Assembly (NCBI GenBank): GCA_050296515.1
Contig: JBNKRJ010000091.1
Location: 76,271 to 140,270, forward strand
DNA length: 64,000 bases
Direction of reading: 5' to 3'
DNA from: NBLH01 sp050296515
Lineage (GTDB): Bacteria > Bacteroidota > Bacteroidia > Bacteroidales > NBLH01
Part shown: positions 1 to 9,242 of the stretch, piece by piece
Numbering within the stretch: the stretch's first letter is position 1
Layout of the letters: every line of letters starts with the position of its first letter
The notes under the pieces: model-generated
Databases searched by the model: none
Told to the model about the DNA's origin: nothing
Seen by the model: the letters and a program-made list of their open reading frames with translations, nothing else
Made by a program: the position numbers and the translations under genes

Positions 1-2
1 TA

Positions 3-479
3 TGCTTATTGATAATTGCGGTAAATTTACAATTTCAATCTTGCGCACAAAGCAATGAAAGAGAAAAGAAAGAAATTGTAAAAACTGAAAAGATGGAAAA
101 GGCTGACGAAGAATGGAAAAAAATATTGACACCAATGCAGTTTTTTGTTACTCGCGAAAGTGGTACGGAAAGACCTTTTACAGGGAAGTTTGATGAGTTT
201 TTTGAAAAAGGAACTTATGTTTGCATTTGCTGTAAACAGGAACTTTTTGAATCAACCACAAAGTATAATTCAGGATGCGGATGGCCTGCCTTTTTTGATG
301 TAAAGACAAACAAAAATATTGTTTTAAAAAAAGATAAATCACATGGAATGATTCGTACCGAAGTACGATGTGCCAAATGCGATGCCCATCTCGGTCATGT
401 TTTTGAAGATGGGCCTCAACCTACCGGGTTGCGATATTGCATAAATTCTGAAGCCATGGACTTCATACCTAAAAAGTGA
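3..479 (+). CDS. msrB: Peptide-methionine (R)-S-oxide reductase, lipoprotein, 5' end missing
   Basis: The product reduces methionine-R-sulfoxide in proteins. The sequence shows the MsrB fold landmarks in order: a CICC pair, GCGWPAF, a CAKC pair (the two CxxC pairs bind structural zinc), HLGHVF, and the catalytic cysteine in RYCINS near the C-terminus. The reading frame is open back to the window edge, and the first visible residues are a hydrophobic stretch ending in LQFQSC, which looks like a lipobox. The true start is therefore probably upstream of the window, the TTG at 9 is not the start, and the mature protein is likely a periplasmic-facing lipoprotein. The stop lies 4 nt from the stop of the converging next gene. 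Confidence 0.93.
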   Translation, partial: CLLIIAVNLQFQSCAQSNEREKKEIVKTEKMEKADEEWKKILTPMQFFVTRESGTERPFTGKFDEFFEKGTYVCICCKQELFESTTKYNSGCGWPAFFDVKTNKNIVLKKDKSHGMIRTEVRCAKCDAHLGHVFEDGPQPTGLRYCINSEAMDFIPKK

Positions 480-483
480 AATT

Positions 484-1626
484 TTATAACATTAAATCCA
501 CAATTTTTTCAAAGTCCTCGTTGGTCAACTTATGATTGTAACCAGAGGCTTTGTTTTTGATTAACAATTCCAAAATTTCTGTTTTTTTGTCTTTTGAAAT
601 TCCTATTTCAGATAAACGGACAGGGGCTTTTATTGATTTAAAGAAAGATTTTAGTTTTAGCAGAAAATCATCAATTGAGCTAACATTAAATATCAGTTTT
701 GCCAATTTTAGCACTCTTTCCGGAATTCTGTCTTTTTGGAGATGAAGCCAGGCAGGATAGGCTATAGAGAGGCTTGCTCCATGAGGTACATCGTATAACA
801 TTGATAAAACATGGCCAATATTATGCACCCCCCAATCACCACTAGCTACTCTGCCATAGGCAGTTATACCATTTAGGGCACACGTAGATTGTAAAAGAAC
901 ATTTGCCCTATAATCATAATTTTCAGGCTCTTTTAGCACCAAATTAGCATAGCGCATTGCCTCTAAAACGATTGACTGTACAAACCTATCTGCTAATCCG
1001 GACTCACCTTTAGCAAAGAAAGCTTCAAAAGAATGTGCTATCAGATCAACAATTCCATACGCTGTGTATTCAGGCGAAACCGAAAAAGTATAAACTGGAT
1101 TTAAAAAAGAATGTTTTGGATACATTAACGGATGAACAAACCCAATTTTTTCATTTGTTTCAGGATTTTGAACTACTGCAGCTGCATTCATTTCGGTTCC
1201 TGTTGCTGCAAGGGTTAAAATACATATTAAAGGAATTTCCTTTTTTGGAATAACTTTTCCTTTCATTACCTCCCAAGGGTTCAAGTTTTCAGCAATACAA
1301 ACTGATACCACTTTTGCCGAATCAATTACGCTTCCACCTCCTAATGCTATAACAACTTCAACATTTTGTTCAATTCCAAGTTGCATTGCTTTCTCCACAT
1401 CACTAAGCACAGGATTTGGTTTGATGCCGCTATATTCAAAAACTTTACAATCAGCACTTTTTAATTGCCGAATAACATCGTTGTACGAACCATTTTTTTT
1501 AACAGAGCCTCCACCATAAATCATCAAAACTTTAGAGCCAAATAGCTTTACTGTCTCGGCAAGGTTTTCAACCACATCTTTGCCAAAATGCAACTTTACA
1601 GGATTATATATAGTGAAGTTTTCCAT
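484..1626 (-). CDS. Iron-containing alcohol dehydrogenase (BdhA/YqhD-like)
   Basis: A 380-residue member of the group III metal-dependent alcohol dehydrogenases, which reduce aldehydes with NAD(P)H. The nucleotide-binding GGGS motifs appear twice (GGGSVKKNGSY and GGGSVIDSAK), and the metal ligands are visible as D and H in VDLIAHSFE and two histidines in the HNIGHVLSMLYDVPHG region. Full length for the family, with an ATG start at 1626. It stands alone on the minus strand and converges on msrB. By overall pattern it resembles butanol dehydrogenase/YqhD proteins that detoxify short-chain aldehydes, but the physiological substrate cannot be read from the sequence. Confidence 0.88.
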   Translation of the reverse strand: MENFTIYNPVKLHFGKDVVENLAETVKLFGSKVLMIYGGGSVKKNGSYNDVIRQLKSADCKVFEYSGIKPNPVLSDVEKAMQLGIEQNVEVVIALGGGSVIDSAKVVSVCIAENLNPWEVMKGKVIPKKEIPLICILTLAATGTEMNAAAVVQNPETNEKIGFVHPLMYPKHSFLNPVYTFSVSPEYTAYGIVDLIAHSFEAFFAKGESGLADRFVQSIVLEAMRYANLVLKEPENYDYRANVLLQSTCALNGITAYGRVASGDWGVHNIGHVLSMLYDVPHGASLSIAYPAWLHLQKDRIPERVLKLAKLIFNVSSIDDFLLKLKSFFKSIKAPVRLSEIGISKDKKTEILELLIKNKASGYNHKLTNEDFEKIVDLML

Positions 1627-1741
1627 AGCATGTTTTTTTTGTTACTTTGCAACATTTTAGGAATAAAGTTAATAAAACTAACTGAATTTTTTAGTCAGAA
1701 TTCATTTACAATTATGCTTTTATTTGCAAATGCCATTAACC

Positions 1742-4534
1742 ATGGACGAGACTACAGATAAAAATGAAGAGCTTGCAAATAAGCAAGTGAATGCCGGGCT
1801 TAAAAAAAAGCTGAATAAAACACTAAAGGGCCAGGGAGAGCTTAAAGAAATGCTTGACCTGGTAAATGCTGCAATTGTAAAACTATCTGTTACAGGAGAA
1901 ATACTTTACTCCAATGATCTTTTTATTGATCTTTTAAATAAAAACTTTTCAGAAGTTTATAAGAAAAAACTTTGTCATAAAATGTTCTACGAATTATTGG
2001 AAGATGAAGACGGCCTTACAGATTTTATTGAACATATTGAGGAAAAAAAATTCAACGAGCGTGCATTTATTAGCAAAAATAAATCAAAGCATTTAAAGGA
2101 TTTTTGGCTTTGGTGGACTGTTAAACCAATTATTAGCAAAAAAGAAAAACACAAAGGATATCTTATTACAGGAGTTGACATTAGTAGAAGAAAAGTTGTT
2201 GAAAATCAGATAATTCAAAAAAACAGGGAAATAGAAATAAGCAATGAAAAACTACGTAAAGCAAATACCGACCTTGAAGCGAAAAACAGTGAACTAGTTT
2301 CTAAATCTAAACAGCTTACTGATAGTGAGTTAAGGTTTAGAAATATGAGTGAAAGTATTCCACTTGGCATTTTCTTATGCGACTTAAAGGGCAGAAATGA
2401 ATTTGTGAATAAAGAGTATTGTCAACTTAGCGGATTGAGTTTTGAACAGGCACTAGGAGATGGCTGGATGCGATCTATTGACTTTGCAGATATAGAAATG
2501 GTAAAAAAGAGGTGGTACAGTGGGATACAAAAACGCCCCATTGCTTACAATATTGTTTACCAAATGAGAAATGTGAAAGATGGCAGCATTATAAAAGTTC
2601 ACTCGATTGCAAGAGAAATGATTGATAATGATGAAGTTGTTGGTTATGTTGGTGTTGTTGAAGATATTACAAAAAAAGAAAAACTACTGAATAAGCTCAA
2701 AAACTACGAGTTAATTATTCGAAATTCGAGCGAATTAATGTCATTAATTGGCAAAGATTACAAATACCAGGTGGTAAACGATTCGTATGTACAGGCTCAT
2801 CACATGAAAAAGCATGAAATTGAAGGAAAAACAGCTTTGGAATTATGGGGAAAAAAGGTTTTTGAAGAACGACTAAAAAGCAAATTCGAAGAAGCATTTT
2901 CAGGCAAGCAGGTTCGCTACCAAGACTGGTTTACCTATAAATATCTGGGAACGAAATTTATGGATGTCACTTATCAGCCTGTTTACGGGCAACGAGGTGA
3001 AGTTGATGCAATAACTGTCAACACCCTGGATATCACAGATTTAAAACACACGCAAATCGAACTGGAAAAAGCTAAAGATTTAGCTGAAAGTGCTAATAAA
3101 GCCAAAAGCGAATTTTTGGCCAACATGAGCCATGAAATCAGAACACCATTAAATTCAGTAATTGGATTCACAGAACTTCTTGAAAATCAAATAGAAGATC
3201 CAAGTCACAAAAAATACTTAAAATCGATTAAAGCTGGTGGTCGTTCATTATTGACCATAATTAACGATATTCTTGATTTATCTAAAATTGAAGCAGGAAG
3301 AATGGAATTAAGTTATGAACCCATTCATCTGCCATCACTTGTAGAAGAAATTTCGCAAATTTTCTCCATCCAGTTTGATAATAAAAAACTTGAATTTGAA
3401 ACAGAACTCTCTCCCACCCTTCCAGGGTATGTTTTGCTGGACGAAATCAGGGTTCGACAGATTTTGTTTAACCTAGTCGGAAATGCTATAAAATTTACTG
3501 AAAAGGGAGGAGTAAAACTTTCCATTCACGAATTTGATGAAAACGATGATCGATGCTCCATTGAAATAATAGTCAGAGATTCAGGAATTGGTATTCCAAA
3601 AGACCAGCAGGAATTAATTTTTAATGCTTTTAAACAACAGGCTGGTCAAAATACAAGAAGGTTTGGAGGTACTGGATTAGGTCTTACAATTAGTAAGAAG
3701 CTTGTTGAAGCTATGAACGGTAAAATTTATCTTAATAGCCAGGAAAAAGTATTTACAGAATTTACCATTCATTTTAAAAATGTAGAAATAGCCTCGAAAA
3801 CAGTTAAAGAACACAACAAGAAAAAAAGTTCTGATTTTGAAGTAGTTTTTAAAAAAGCATCCATTGTATTAATTGATAAAGATGAGAATAACAGGCATTT
3901 AATTGCAGAAAATTTCATAAGATCAGATTTAAAAATTATTACCGCCTCCACAGGAGAGGAAGGTATTCATGCAGCCACTGAACACAAACCATCATTAATT
4001 TTGCTTGATGTTAACATAAAAGACTATGAAGGCTACAAGATACTTGACTTAATAAAAATCAATAAAAAACTGAGAAATGTCCCAATTGTAGCAATGTCTA
4101 CTGGTATCATAGATTTAAAAGAGAACAAATTTGACGATTACCTTTCAAAACCAATTAAAAGAAAAGAGCTCATTAACATTTTCTGTAAATATTTGGAATA
4201 CACTAAAAAGAGAATCAAGAAAGAAGATCATATAAGTAAAAAACCCGACTTTGAAATTGACAACATCAGAATGCACCCAAACTATGACCAAATTGTTGAA
4301 TCAATGAAACAATTTCATAAAAACTGGGAAAAAGTGACTCGCGATGAACTTTCGGACGATATAGAGAAATTTGCCAAAGAATTAGAATATTTTGGGTTGG
4401 TAAATAATTTAAAAATTGTTTACGAATATGGCCTAGAATTGCAAGAACACCTTGCTAGCTTCGATTTGTTTGAAATTTCAGCAAGCTTAAAAACATTCCC
4501 GGAAATAAGCCGGAATATTCTGAAAGAAAAATGA
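1742..4534 (+). CDS. Hybrid sensor histidine kinase (three PAS-like domains, HisKA, HATPase, degenerate REC)
   Basis: A soluble-looking kinase of about 930 residues without membrane segments. PAS-like domains lie at about 45-150, 210-320 and 325-440, with a coiled-coil linker after the first. The phosphoacceptor H-box is FLANMSHEIRTPLNSVIGF near residue 470, followed by the ATPase N-box (NLVGNAIKFTE), G1 (DSGIGIP) and G2 (GGTGLGL). A receiver domain follows with phosphoacceptor D in ILLDVN and the conserved K in YLSKPI. The usual acidic pair is D-K instead of D-D (LIDKDENNR), so Mg binding may be weakened. About 110 C-terminal residues are helical and unassigned. The frame opens with TTG at 1724; ATG codons at 1730 and 1742 are better starts and 1742 was chosen. 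The next kinase gene follows 58 nt downstream. Confidence 0.87.
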   Translation: MDETTDKNEELANKQVNAGLKKKLNKTLKGQGELKEMLDLVNAAIVKLSVTGEILYSNDLFIDLLNKNFSEVYKKKLCHKMFYELLEDEDGLTDFIEHIEEKKFNERAFISKNKSKHLKDFWLWWTVKPIISKKEKHKGYLITGVDISRRKVVENQIIQKNREIEISNEKLRKANTDLEAKNSELVSKSKQLTDSELRFRNMSESIPLGIFLCDLKGRNEFVNKEYCQLSGLSFEQALGDGWMRSIDFADIEMVKKRWYSGIQKRPIAYNIVYQMRNVKDGSIIKVHSIAREMIDNDEVVGYVGVVEDITKKEKLLNKLKNYELIIRNSSELMSLIGKDYKYQVVNDSYVQAHHMKKHEIEGKTALELWGKKVFEERLKSKFEEAFSGKQVRYQDWFTYKYLGTKFMDVTYQPVYGQRGEVDAITVNTLDITDLKHTQIELEKAKDLAESANKAKSEFLANMSHEIRTPLNSVIGFTELLENQIEDPSHKKYLKSIKAGGRSLLTIINDILDLSKIEAGRMELSYEPIHLPSLVEEISQIFSIQFDNKKLEFETELSPTLPGYVLLDEIRVRQILFNLVGNAIKFTEKGGVKLSIHEFDENDDRCSIEIIVRDSGIGIPKDQQELIFNAFKQQAGQNTRRFGGTGLGLTISKKLVEAMNGKIYLNSQEKVFTEFTIHFKNVEIASKTVKEHNKKKSSDFEVVFKKASIVLIDKDENNRHLIAENFIRSDLKIITASTGEEGIHAATEHKPSLILLDVNIKDYEGYKILDLIKINKKLRNVPIVAMSTGIIDLKENKFDDYLSKPIKRKELINIFCKYLEYTKKRIKKEDHISKKPDFEIDNIRMHPNYDQIVESMKQFHKNWEKVTRDELSDDIEKFAKELEYFGLVNNLKIVYEYGLELQEHLASFDLFEISASLKTFPEISRNILKEK

Positions 4535-4592
4535 ATCAATAATTAAAATAATCATTACTTTTAATCAAGTTAAAGTTTCCTACGATAAAACT

Positions 4593-5717
4593 ATGTTTGA
4601 AGAAAATCCAAAAATCTTAATAATTGACGATATAGCCTCTAATATTCAGGTAGTTGCAAATGTTTTAAAAAAACACAATTTTAATATTAGCTATGCCCAA
4701 AATGGAAAAACGGGAATAGAAAGGGCAAAGCAAATTGACTTCGACCTAATTCTATTAGACATAATGATGCCTGAAATGGATGGCTATGAAGTATGCGAAC
4801 GATTGAAAAAAGATCCAAAAACTAAGGATGTACCTGTTATTTTTTTAACTGCCAAGACAACTGAAGACAGTTTAAAAAAGGGGTTCGAATCGGGTGGTGT
4901 TGATTTTATTTCAAAACCTTTTAAAACTGCCGAATTAATAGCAAGGGTAAATACTCACATACAGCTAAAAACTGTTCGTGAAATTCTTTCAAAAACAAAC
5001 ATTCGTTTGCAGGAGGCAAACTTTAGCAAAGACAAACTACTTTCAATCATTGCTCATGATTTACGAAATCCATTTTCTGTTTTAATCACTTTCTCAAAAT
5101 TGTTGCTGGATTCGTATGATGATTTTAAAAAGGATGATGTAATTAATTACCTGAAAACTTTTTATCAGACTTCAAAACAAGGCTACAATCTGCTTGACAA
5201 TTTGTTGAAATGGTCAAAATCACAAACCGGGACAATGGAAGTCGAAGGAGAAGTTATTGATTTTAAGGATATTGTTGAAGAAAATATTACATTACTTAAT
5301 TCCCAGGCAAAAAGTAAAGACATTGAGCTGGTCAACAATGTTCCTGAGGAGGTTTTTGCTTTTGCGGATTTGAATATGATACTCACAGTTGTGAGAAATT
5401 TATTATCCAATGCAATAAAATTCACAAATAAAGGTGGAAAGGTTGAAGTCTCGGGAAGCAATTACGATAAATATGTTGAAATATCGGTAAAAGACAATGG
5501 AATTGGAATTTCAGAGGAAGACTTAGAAAAAATCTTTAGAATAGATATAAAATATTCAACAGCAGGTACTGCCAATGAAAGAGGTTCAGGATTGGGTCTT
5601 GTTCTCTGCAAAGAATTCATTGAAAAAAACCTTGGAACTCTAAAAGCTAACAGCAAACCTGATGAAGGAAGTGAATTTATTTTTATATTGCCAAGGGCGA
5701 AAGATGTTGGAAATTAG
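4593..5717 (+). CDS. Response regulator-histidine kinase (REC-HisKA-HATPase)
   Basis: A 374-residue cytosolic protein with an N-terminal receiver domain (about 1-125: DD pair in LIIDDIASN, phosphoacceptor D in LLDIMMPEMDG, T in FLTAK, K in ISKPFK) followed by a histidine kinase core. The H-box is LLSIIAHDLRNPFSVL near residue 150; N-box NLLSNAIKFTNKGG, G1 DNGIGIS and G2 RGSGLGL are present. Such receiver-first kinases are common in Bacteroidota and usually act as intermediate relays. It directly follows the larger hybrid kinase on the same strand, so the two may form one relay (inference). All receiver and kinase key residues seen are intact. Confidence 0.87.
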   Translation: MFEENPKILIIDDIASNIQVVANVLKKHNFNISYAQNGKTGIERAKQIDFDLILLDIMMPEMDGYEVCERLKKDPKTKDVPVIFLTAKTTEDSLKKGFESGGVDFISKPFKTAELIARVNTHIQLKTVREILSKTNIRLQEANFSKDKLLSIIAHDLRNPFSVLITFSKLLLDSYDDFKKDDVINYLKTFYQTSKQGYNLLDNLLKWSKSQTGTMEVEGEVIDFKDIVEENITLLNSQAKSKDIELVNNVPEEVFAFADLNMILTVVRNLLSNAIKFTNKGGKVEVSGSNYDKYVEISVKDNGIGISEEDLEKIFRIDIKYSTAGTANERGSGLGLVLCKEFIEKNLGTLKANSKPDEGSEFIFILPRAKDVGN

Positions 5718-5761
5718 TGCATTATAATTTAGAATGTGAGCTAATCAGAATATCCAAAGTT

Positions 5762-6748
5762 CTAAGTTCGAGATTCGAGGTTCTCCAATAACCAAAAGTC
5801 TGCCAAAGCAATAGCTGTAACCGCTTCAAGTACAACAGGAACACGAAGTGCAACGCATACATCATGACGACCACCGATTCGTAGTTCCTCCACTTTCCCA
5901 GACTTCAGATTAAAGGTTTCCTGAGATTTTGCTATGCTGGATGTGGGTTTAACTGCCACACGGAAAACCAAATCATTTCCGTTTGTTATTCCACCATTAA
6001 CACCTGCAGCATAATTTGTTGCAGTCTTCCCGGATTCATCAATAAACACATCATTATGCTCACTGCCATACATTTCTGCAGCCTTAAAACCAGAACCAAA
6101 CTCAATTCCTTTTGTTGCTGGAATTGCAAAGACCAAATGGCTAATAACCGATTCAATAGAATCAAAAAATGGTTCACCCAATCCAATTGGGATATTTGTT
6201 GCCACACACTCCACTATTCCTCCAACTGATTCACCTTTGGCAATAGCATCATCGATTGCTACATCAATATCAGGGTTTCCATTTACTTTTTTTAGTTTTG
6301 CCTGGATATCAATTGGTTGAACAACCTTTTTAGCAACTACTCCAGCGCTAACCAATGCCAATGTTAAGCGTGCTGAAAAATGGCCTCCACCTCGGTAATC
6401 ATTATATCCATTGAATTTTTTATAGCCAGTAAAATCAGCATGTCCAGGACGTGGATGTTCTTTTAGTTTTGAATAATCCTTTGAACGAGTATCCTCGTTT
6501 TTAAATACCACAGTTATTGGAGCTCCGGTAGAAAAACCATTGAAAACTCCACTAATAATTTCAGGCAAATCTTTTTCTTGCCTTGGAGTAGTTCCCTTTG
6601 CTCCACTTCGCCTACGATCCAAATCTTCAAGAAAATCATCTTCGGATAAAGAAATTCCAGGAGGGCAGCCATCAATTGTTACCCCAACTGATTTCCCATG
6701 CGATTCACCAAATATGCTTAATTTAAATTTACGTCCAAAACTGTTCAT
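5762..6748 (-). CDS. aroC: Chorismate synthase
   Basis: Catalyses the last common step of aromatic synthesis, 5-enolpyruvylshikimate-3-phosphate to chorismate, using reduced FMN. The first family signature GESHGKSVGVTIDG is at the N-terminus, RGGGHFSARLT matches the central signature, and GRHDVCVALRVPVV matches the C-terminal one. The frame begins at 6766, but the ATG at 6748 (MNSFGRKFKLSIFG) matches the usual N-terminus. At about 328 residues it is somewhat shorter than typical bacterial enzymes at the C-terminus. It is the last gene of the minus-strand aromatic operon, separated from aroA by a short stretch containing a 14-nt tandem repeat. Confidence 0.95.
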   Translation of the reverse strand: MNSFGRKFKLSIFGESHGKSVGVTIDGCPPGISLSEDDFLEDLDRRRSGAKGTTPRQEKDLPEIISGVFNGFSTGAPITVVFKNEDTRSKDYSKLKEHPRPGHADFTGYKKFNGYNDYRGGGHFSARLTLALVSAGVVAKKVVQPIDIQAKLKKVNGNPDIDVAIDDAIAKGESVGGIVECVATNIPIGLGEPFFDSIESVISHLVFAIPATKGIEFGSGFKAAEMYGSEHNDVFIDESGKTATNYAAGVNGGITNGNDLVFRVAVKPTSSIAKSQETFNLKSGKVEELRIGGRHDVCVALRVPVVLEAVTAIALADFWLLENLESRT

Positions 6749-6760
6749 TTTTAACAAGTT

Positions 6761-6788
6761 AGTCACTGGTCATTAGTCATTGGTCATT
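6761..6788. repeat. 14-nt tandem duplication between aroA and aroC
   Basis: Two adjacent 14-nt units, AGTCACTGGTCATT and AGTCATTGGTCATT, differ at one base; each is itself built from GTCAYT/GTCATT hexamers. They lie directly upstream of the chosen aroC start. No function is evident. Simple slippage is the likely origin. Confidence 0.8.
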
Positions 6789-6830
6789 AGGTTTTACTAA
6801 TTTCAATCACTATATGCTAATGATAAGTGG

Positions 6831-8069
6831 TTAATTTCTAATTTCTTCTAATTTTTCAAAAAAGTCAGGCCATGACTTTGCTACGGACTCACTTCGTTCA
6901 ATAACTACATCTCCATTTGCTCTTAAAGCTGCAATTGCCAAAGCCATTGCAATTCTATGATCGTTGTGCGAATGCACCTTTGCTCCTTTCAATCTGGTTC
7001 CTTCTACTTTCATCAAATCACCATCCAGCTCAATATTAGCTCCAAGTTTTTCAAATTCACTTTTTAATGTATTTGCCCTGTCGCTTTCTTTGTGCTTTAG
7101 TCTGCTTACCCCTTTTATTTTTGAGATCCCATTGCAATTAACTGCCAGTGACACCAAAGGTGGGAATAAATCAGGAACATCAGTGGCATCAAACTCAAAA
7201 GCGTTTAATTCACCCTTTTGCACAAAAATCTCATTATCAAACTCTTCTATTAGTGCACCACAAGATTTCAATACATCAACAATTCTTTTATCACCCTGTG
7301 TGGAATTATTATCAATCCCTTTTAAAGTTAGCTCACCAGCAATGGCAGCAGCAACTAACACGAAAGCCGCTCCGCTCCAATCTCCTTCTGCATAAAAATC
7401 GCCTTCTTCATAAACTTGTCCTGCCTCAATAAAAAACTCTTTGTAATCATTATGCAATACTTTAACTTTGTATTGATTTAATATACTGATTGTAAGATCG
7501 ATATAAGGTTTACTTTTTAAATTATTTACTTCAATAGTGATATTTTCATCCAATAAAGGAGCGGCCATTAAAAAGCCTGTCAATAACTGAGAACCCACCG
7601 AGCCATCAATCAAAATTCTTTTGTTTTTTATCGGTCCTTGCAGCTTTAAAGGTAAGCTATCATTAGTCGCTTCTATTTGAACACCAACACTTTTAAGTGT
7701 ATCAACTACAAAATCGATAGGTCGTTTTAGTAAGCTTCCTCTTCCAAAAATCTCAAAAGGATAATTTGTTGCAGCAAGAACAGGAGTAATCATTCTTAAA
7801 CCGAGACCTGATTCACCAATATAAAGCTCTTTTAGCGGATTTTTAATACCACCTTCGATTTCAATAGTATTTCCGACCTTAACAACATTTGCTCCCAGGC
7901 TTTTGGCAATACCCAGCACAGCTTCGGCATCTTCGCTTATTGATTCAAAACGAATGGTTGATTTACCAGCTGCTAACATCGCAGCAGCAATATGACGCTG
8001 CAATGCACTTTTAGAAGTAGGAGCAACAATACACCCTTTAACATTTGATTTTGAGATGGTTTGATTCAT
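6831..8069 (-). CDS. aroA: 3-phosphoshikimate 1-carboxyvinyltransferase (EPSP synthase)
   Basis: Transfers the enolpyruvyl group of PEP to shikimate-3-phosphate, the sixth shikimate step. The sequence starts with the substrate-binding SKSALQRHIAAAM, has GSVGSQLLTGFLMAAPL in the middle and the C-terminal HNDHRIAMALAIAAL signature with the conserved DHR. Length (about 412 residues) is normal. The frame has TTG at 8072; ATG at 8069 is preferred. It sits between the DAHP synthase fusion and aroC in the same operon. Confidence 0.94.
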   Translation of the reverse strand: MNQTISKSNVKGCIVAPTSKSALQRHIAAAMLAAGKSTIRFESISEDAEAVLGIAKSLGANVVKVGNTIEIEGGIKNPLKELYIGESGLGLRMITPVLAATNYPFEIFGRGSLLKRPIDFVVDTLKSVGVQIEATNDSLPLKLQGPIKNKRILIDGSVGSQLLTGFLMAAPLLDENITIEVNNLKSKPYIDLTISILNQYKVKVLHNDYKEFFIEAGQVYEEGDFYAEGDWSGAAFVLVAAAIAGELTLKGIDNNSTQGDKRIVDVLKSCGALIEEFDNEIFVQKGELNAFEFDATDVPDLFPPLVSLAVNCNGISKIKGVSRLKHKESDRANTLKSEFEKLGANIELDGDLMKVEGTRLKGAKVHSHNDHRIAMALAIAALRANGDVVIERSESVAKSWPDFFEKLEEIRN

Positions 8070-8116
8070 CAATTAAATAATTATGTTTTTAACTAAGAAA
8101 AACTTTAAACTCGGTT

Positions 8117-9214
8117 TTACTTAGTAGATTGATTCATAATTTTTGTCTGGTACTCAATTGATTCCTGGTGAATTGCTTTAAACAGTCTATTAATAAACTT
8201 CTCACTAAATCCACGACTGGAACCTTCTTGTAAATTCTTTTCTATAATCTCTTCCCAACGAGTTGATTGTAAAATAGTTATATTATTTCTTTTTTTGTAC
8301 TCCCCAATCTTTTTAACCACTTCCATTCGCTCTTCAAGAATGTTCATCAGTACTTTATCAAATCCATCAATCTGGGCACGATATTCTCTAAGTTCCTGCT
8401 TGCTATCCTCTGGCTGGCCATTTGAACTTCGATAAACAATGGAGCCCAATAATTTTTGAAGTCCATCTGGGGTAACCTGTTGCGCAGCATCGCTTAATGC
8501 ACAAGAAGGATCGCAGTGCGATTCAATAATGAAACCCTCAAAGTTCATATCCATAGCTTTTTGCGCAATTTCAGCTAATAATTCTCTTTTGCCTGCAATA
8601 TGGCTAGGATCATTAAACATTGGAACCGTTGGCAAGGCAGTTTTCAGGTCAATTGGTAATTGCCATGTAGGTAAATTTCTATACTCTGTTGTTCCAAAAG
8701 TTGAAAAACCTCTGTGAATGGCTCCAATTCTGTCAATTCCAGCTTCGTGAATACGCTCAATCGCACCTTTCCAAAGCTCCAAATCGGGGTTTACAGGGTT
8801 TTTAACCAAAACTGGTATATCCACACCTTTCAAAGCATCAGCAATTTCCTGCACAACAAAAGGGTTAGCTGACGAACGGGCGCCAATCCATACTATATCA
8901 ATTCCATGTTTAAGTGCTTCATAAACATGCCTTTCCGAAGCCACTTCAGTGGCAACTAACATACCGGTTTCTTCCTTGACTCTTTTTAACCATGGCAAAC
9001 CCTTTGCTCCTACTCCTTCAAAAAAGCCAGGCCGTGTTCTAGGCTTCCATATTCCTGCCCTGAAAATAGTAATTCCATTTTCTTTTAATTGCAAGGCAGT
9101 TTCCATCACTTGCTCCTCGGTTTCGGCACTACAAGGTCCTGCTATAACAACCGGTCGTTCATTTTTTGGTAATCCCCACTCTTTTAGGGGCTTAGTTTCA
9201 AATAAAGGCTTCAT
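8117..9214 (-). CDS. Bifunctional DAHP synthase / chorismate mutase
   Basis: The N-terminal domain (about residues 15-260) is a type I-beta 3-deoxy-7-phosphoheptulonate synthase: VVIAGPCSAETEEQ, FRAGIWKPRTRP, metal-ligand region IIESHCDPSCALSDA. The C-terminal domain (about 275-360) is an AroQ-type chorismate mutase: ELREYRAQIDGFDKVLMNIL, ERMEVVKKIGEYKK and the downstream helices. The fusion joins the first committed step of the pathway with the branch step to prephenate; in related fusions the mutase domain mediates feedback inhibition. The ATG at 9214 (MKPLFETK) is preferred to the TTG at 9223. tyrA lies 28 nt upstream, consistent with a single transcript from the attenuated leader. Confidence 0.93.
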   Translation of the reverse strand: MKPLFETKPLKEWGLPKNERPVVIAGPCSAETEEQVMETALQLKENGITIFRAGIWKPRTRPGFFEGVGAKGLPWLKRVKEETGMLVATEVASERHVYEALKHGIDIVWIGARSSANPFVVQEIADALKGVDIPVLVKNPVNPDLELWKGAIERIHEAGIDRIGAIHRGFSTFGTTEYRNLPTWQLPIDLKTALPTVPMFNDPSHIAGKRELLAEIAQKAMDMNFEGFIIESHCDPSCALSDAAQQVTPDGLQKLLGSIVYRSSNGQPEDSKQELREYRAQIDGFDKVLMNILEERMEVVKKIGEYKKRNNITILQSTRWEEIIEKNLQEGSSRGFSEKFINRLFKAIHQESIEYQTKIMNQSTK

Positions 9215-9242
9215 TTTAATCAACTTGTTAATTATTATTTTA

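Noticed and set aside
6761..6788. CRISPR-like or regulatory repeat between aroA and aroC
   Set aside because: Only two units, no spacers; simple tandem duplication.
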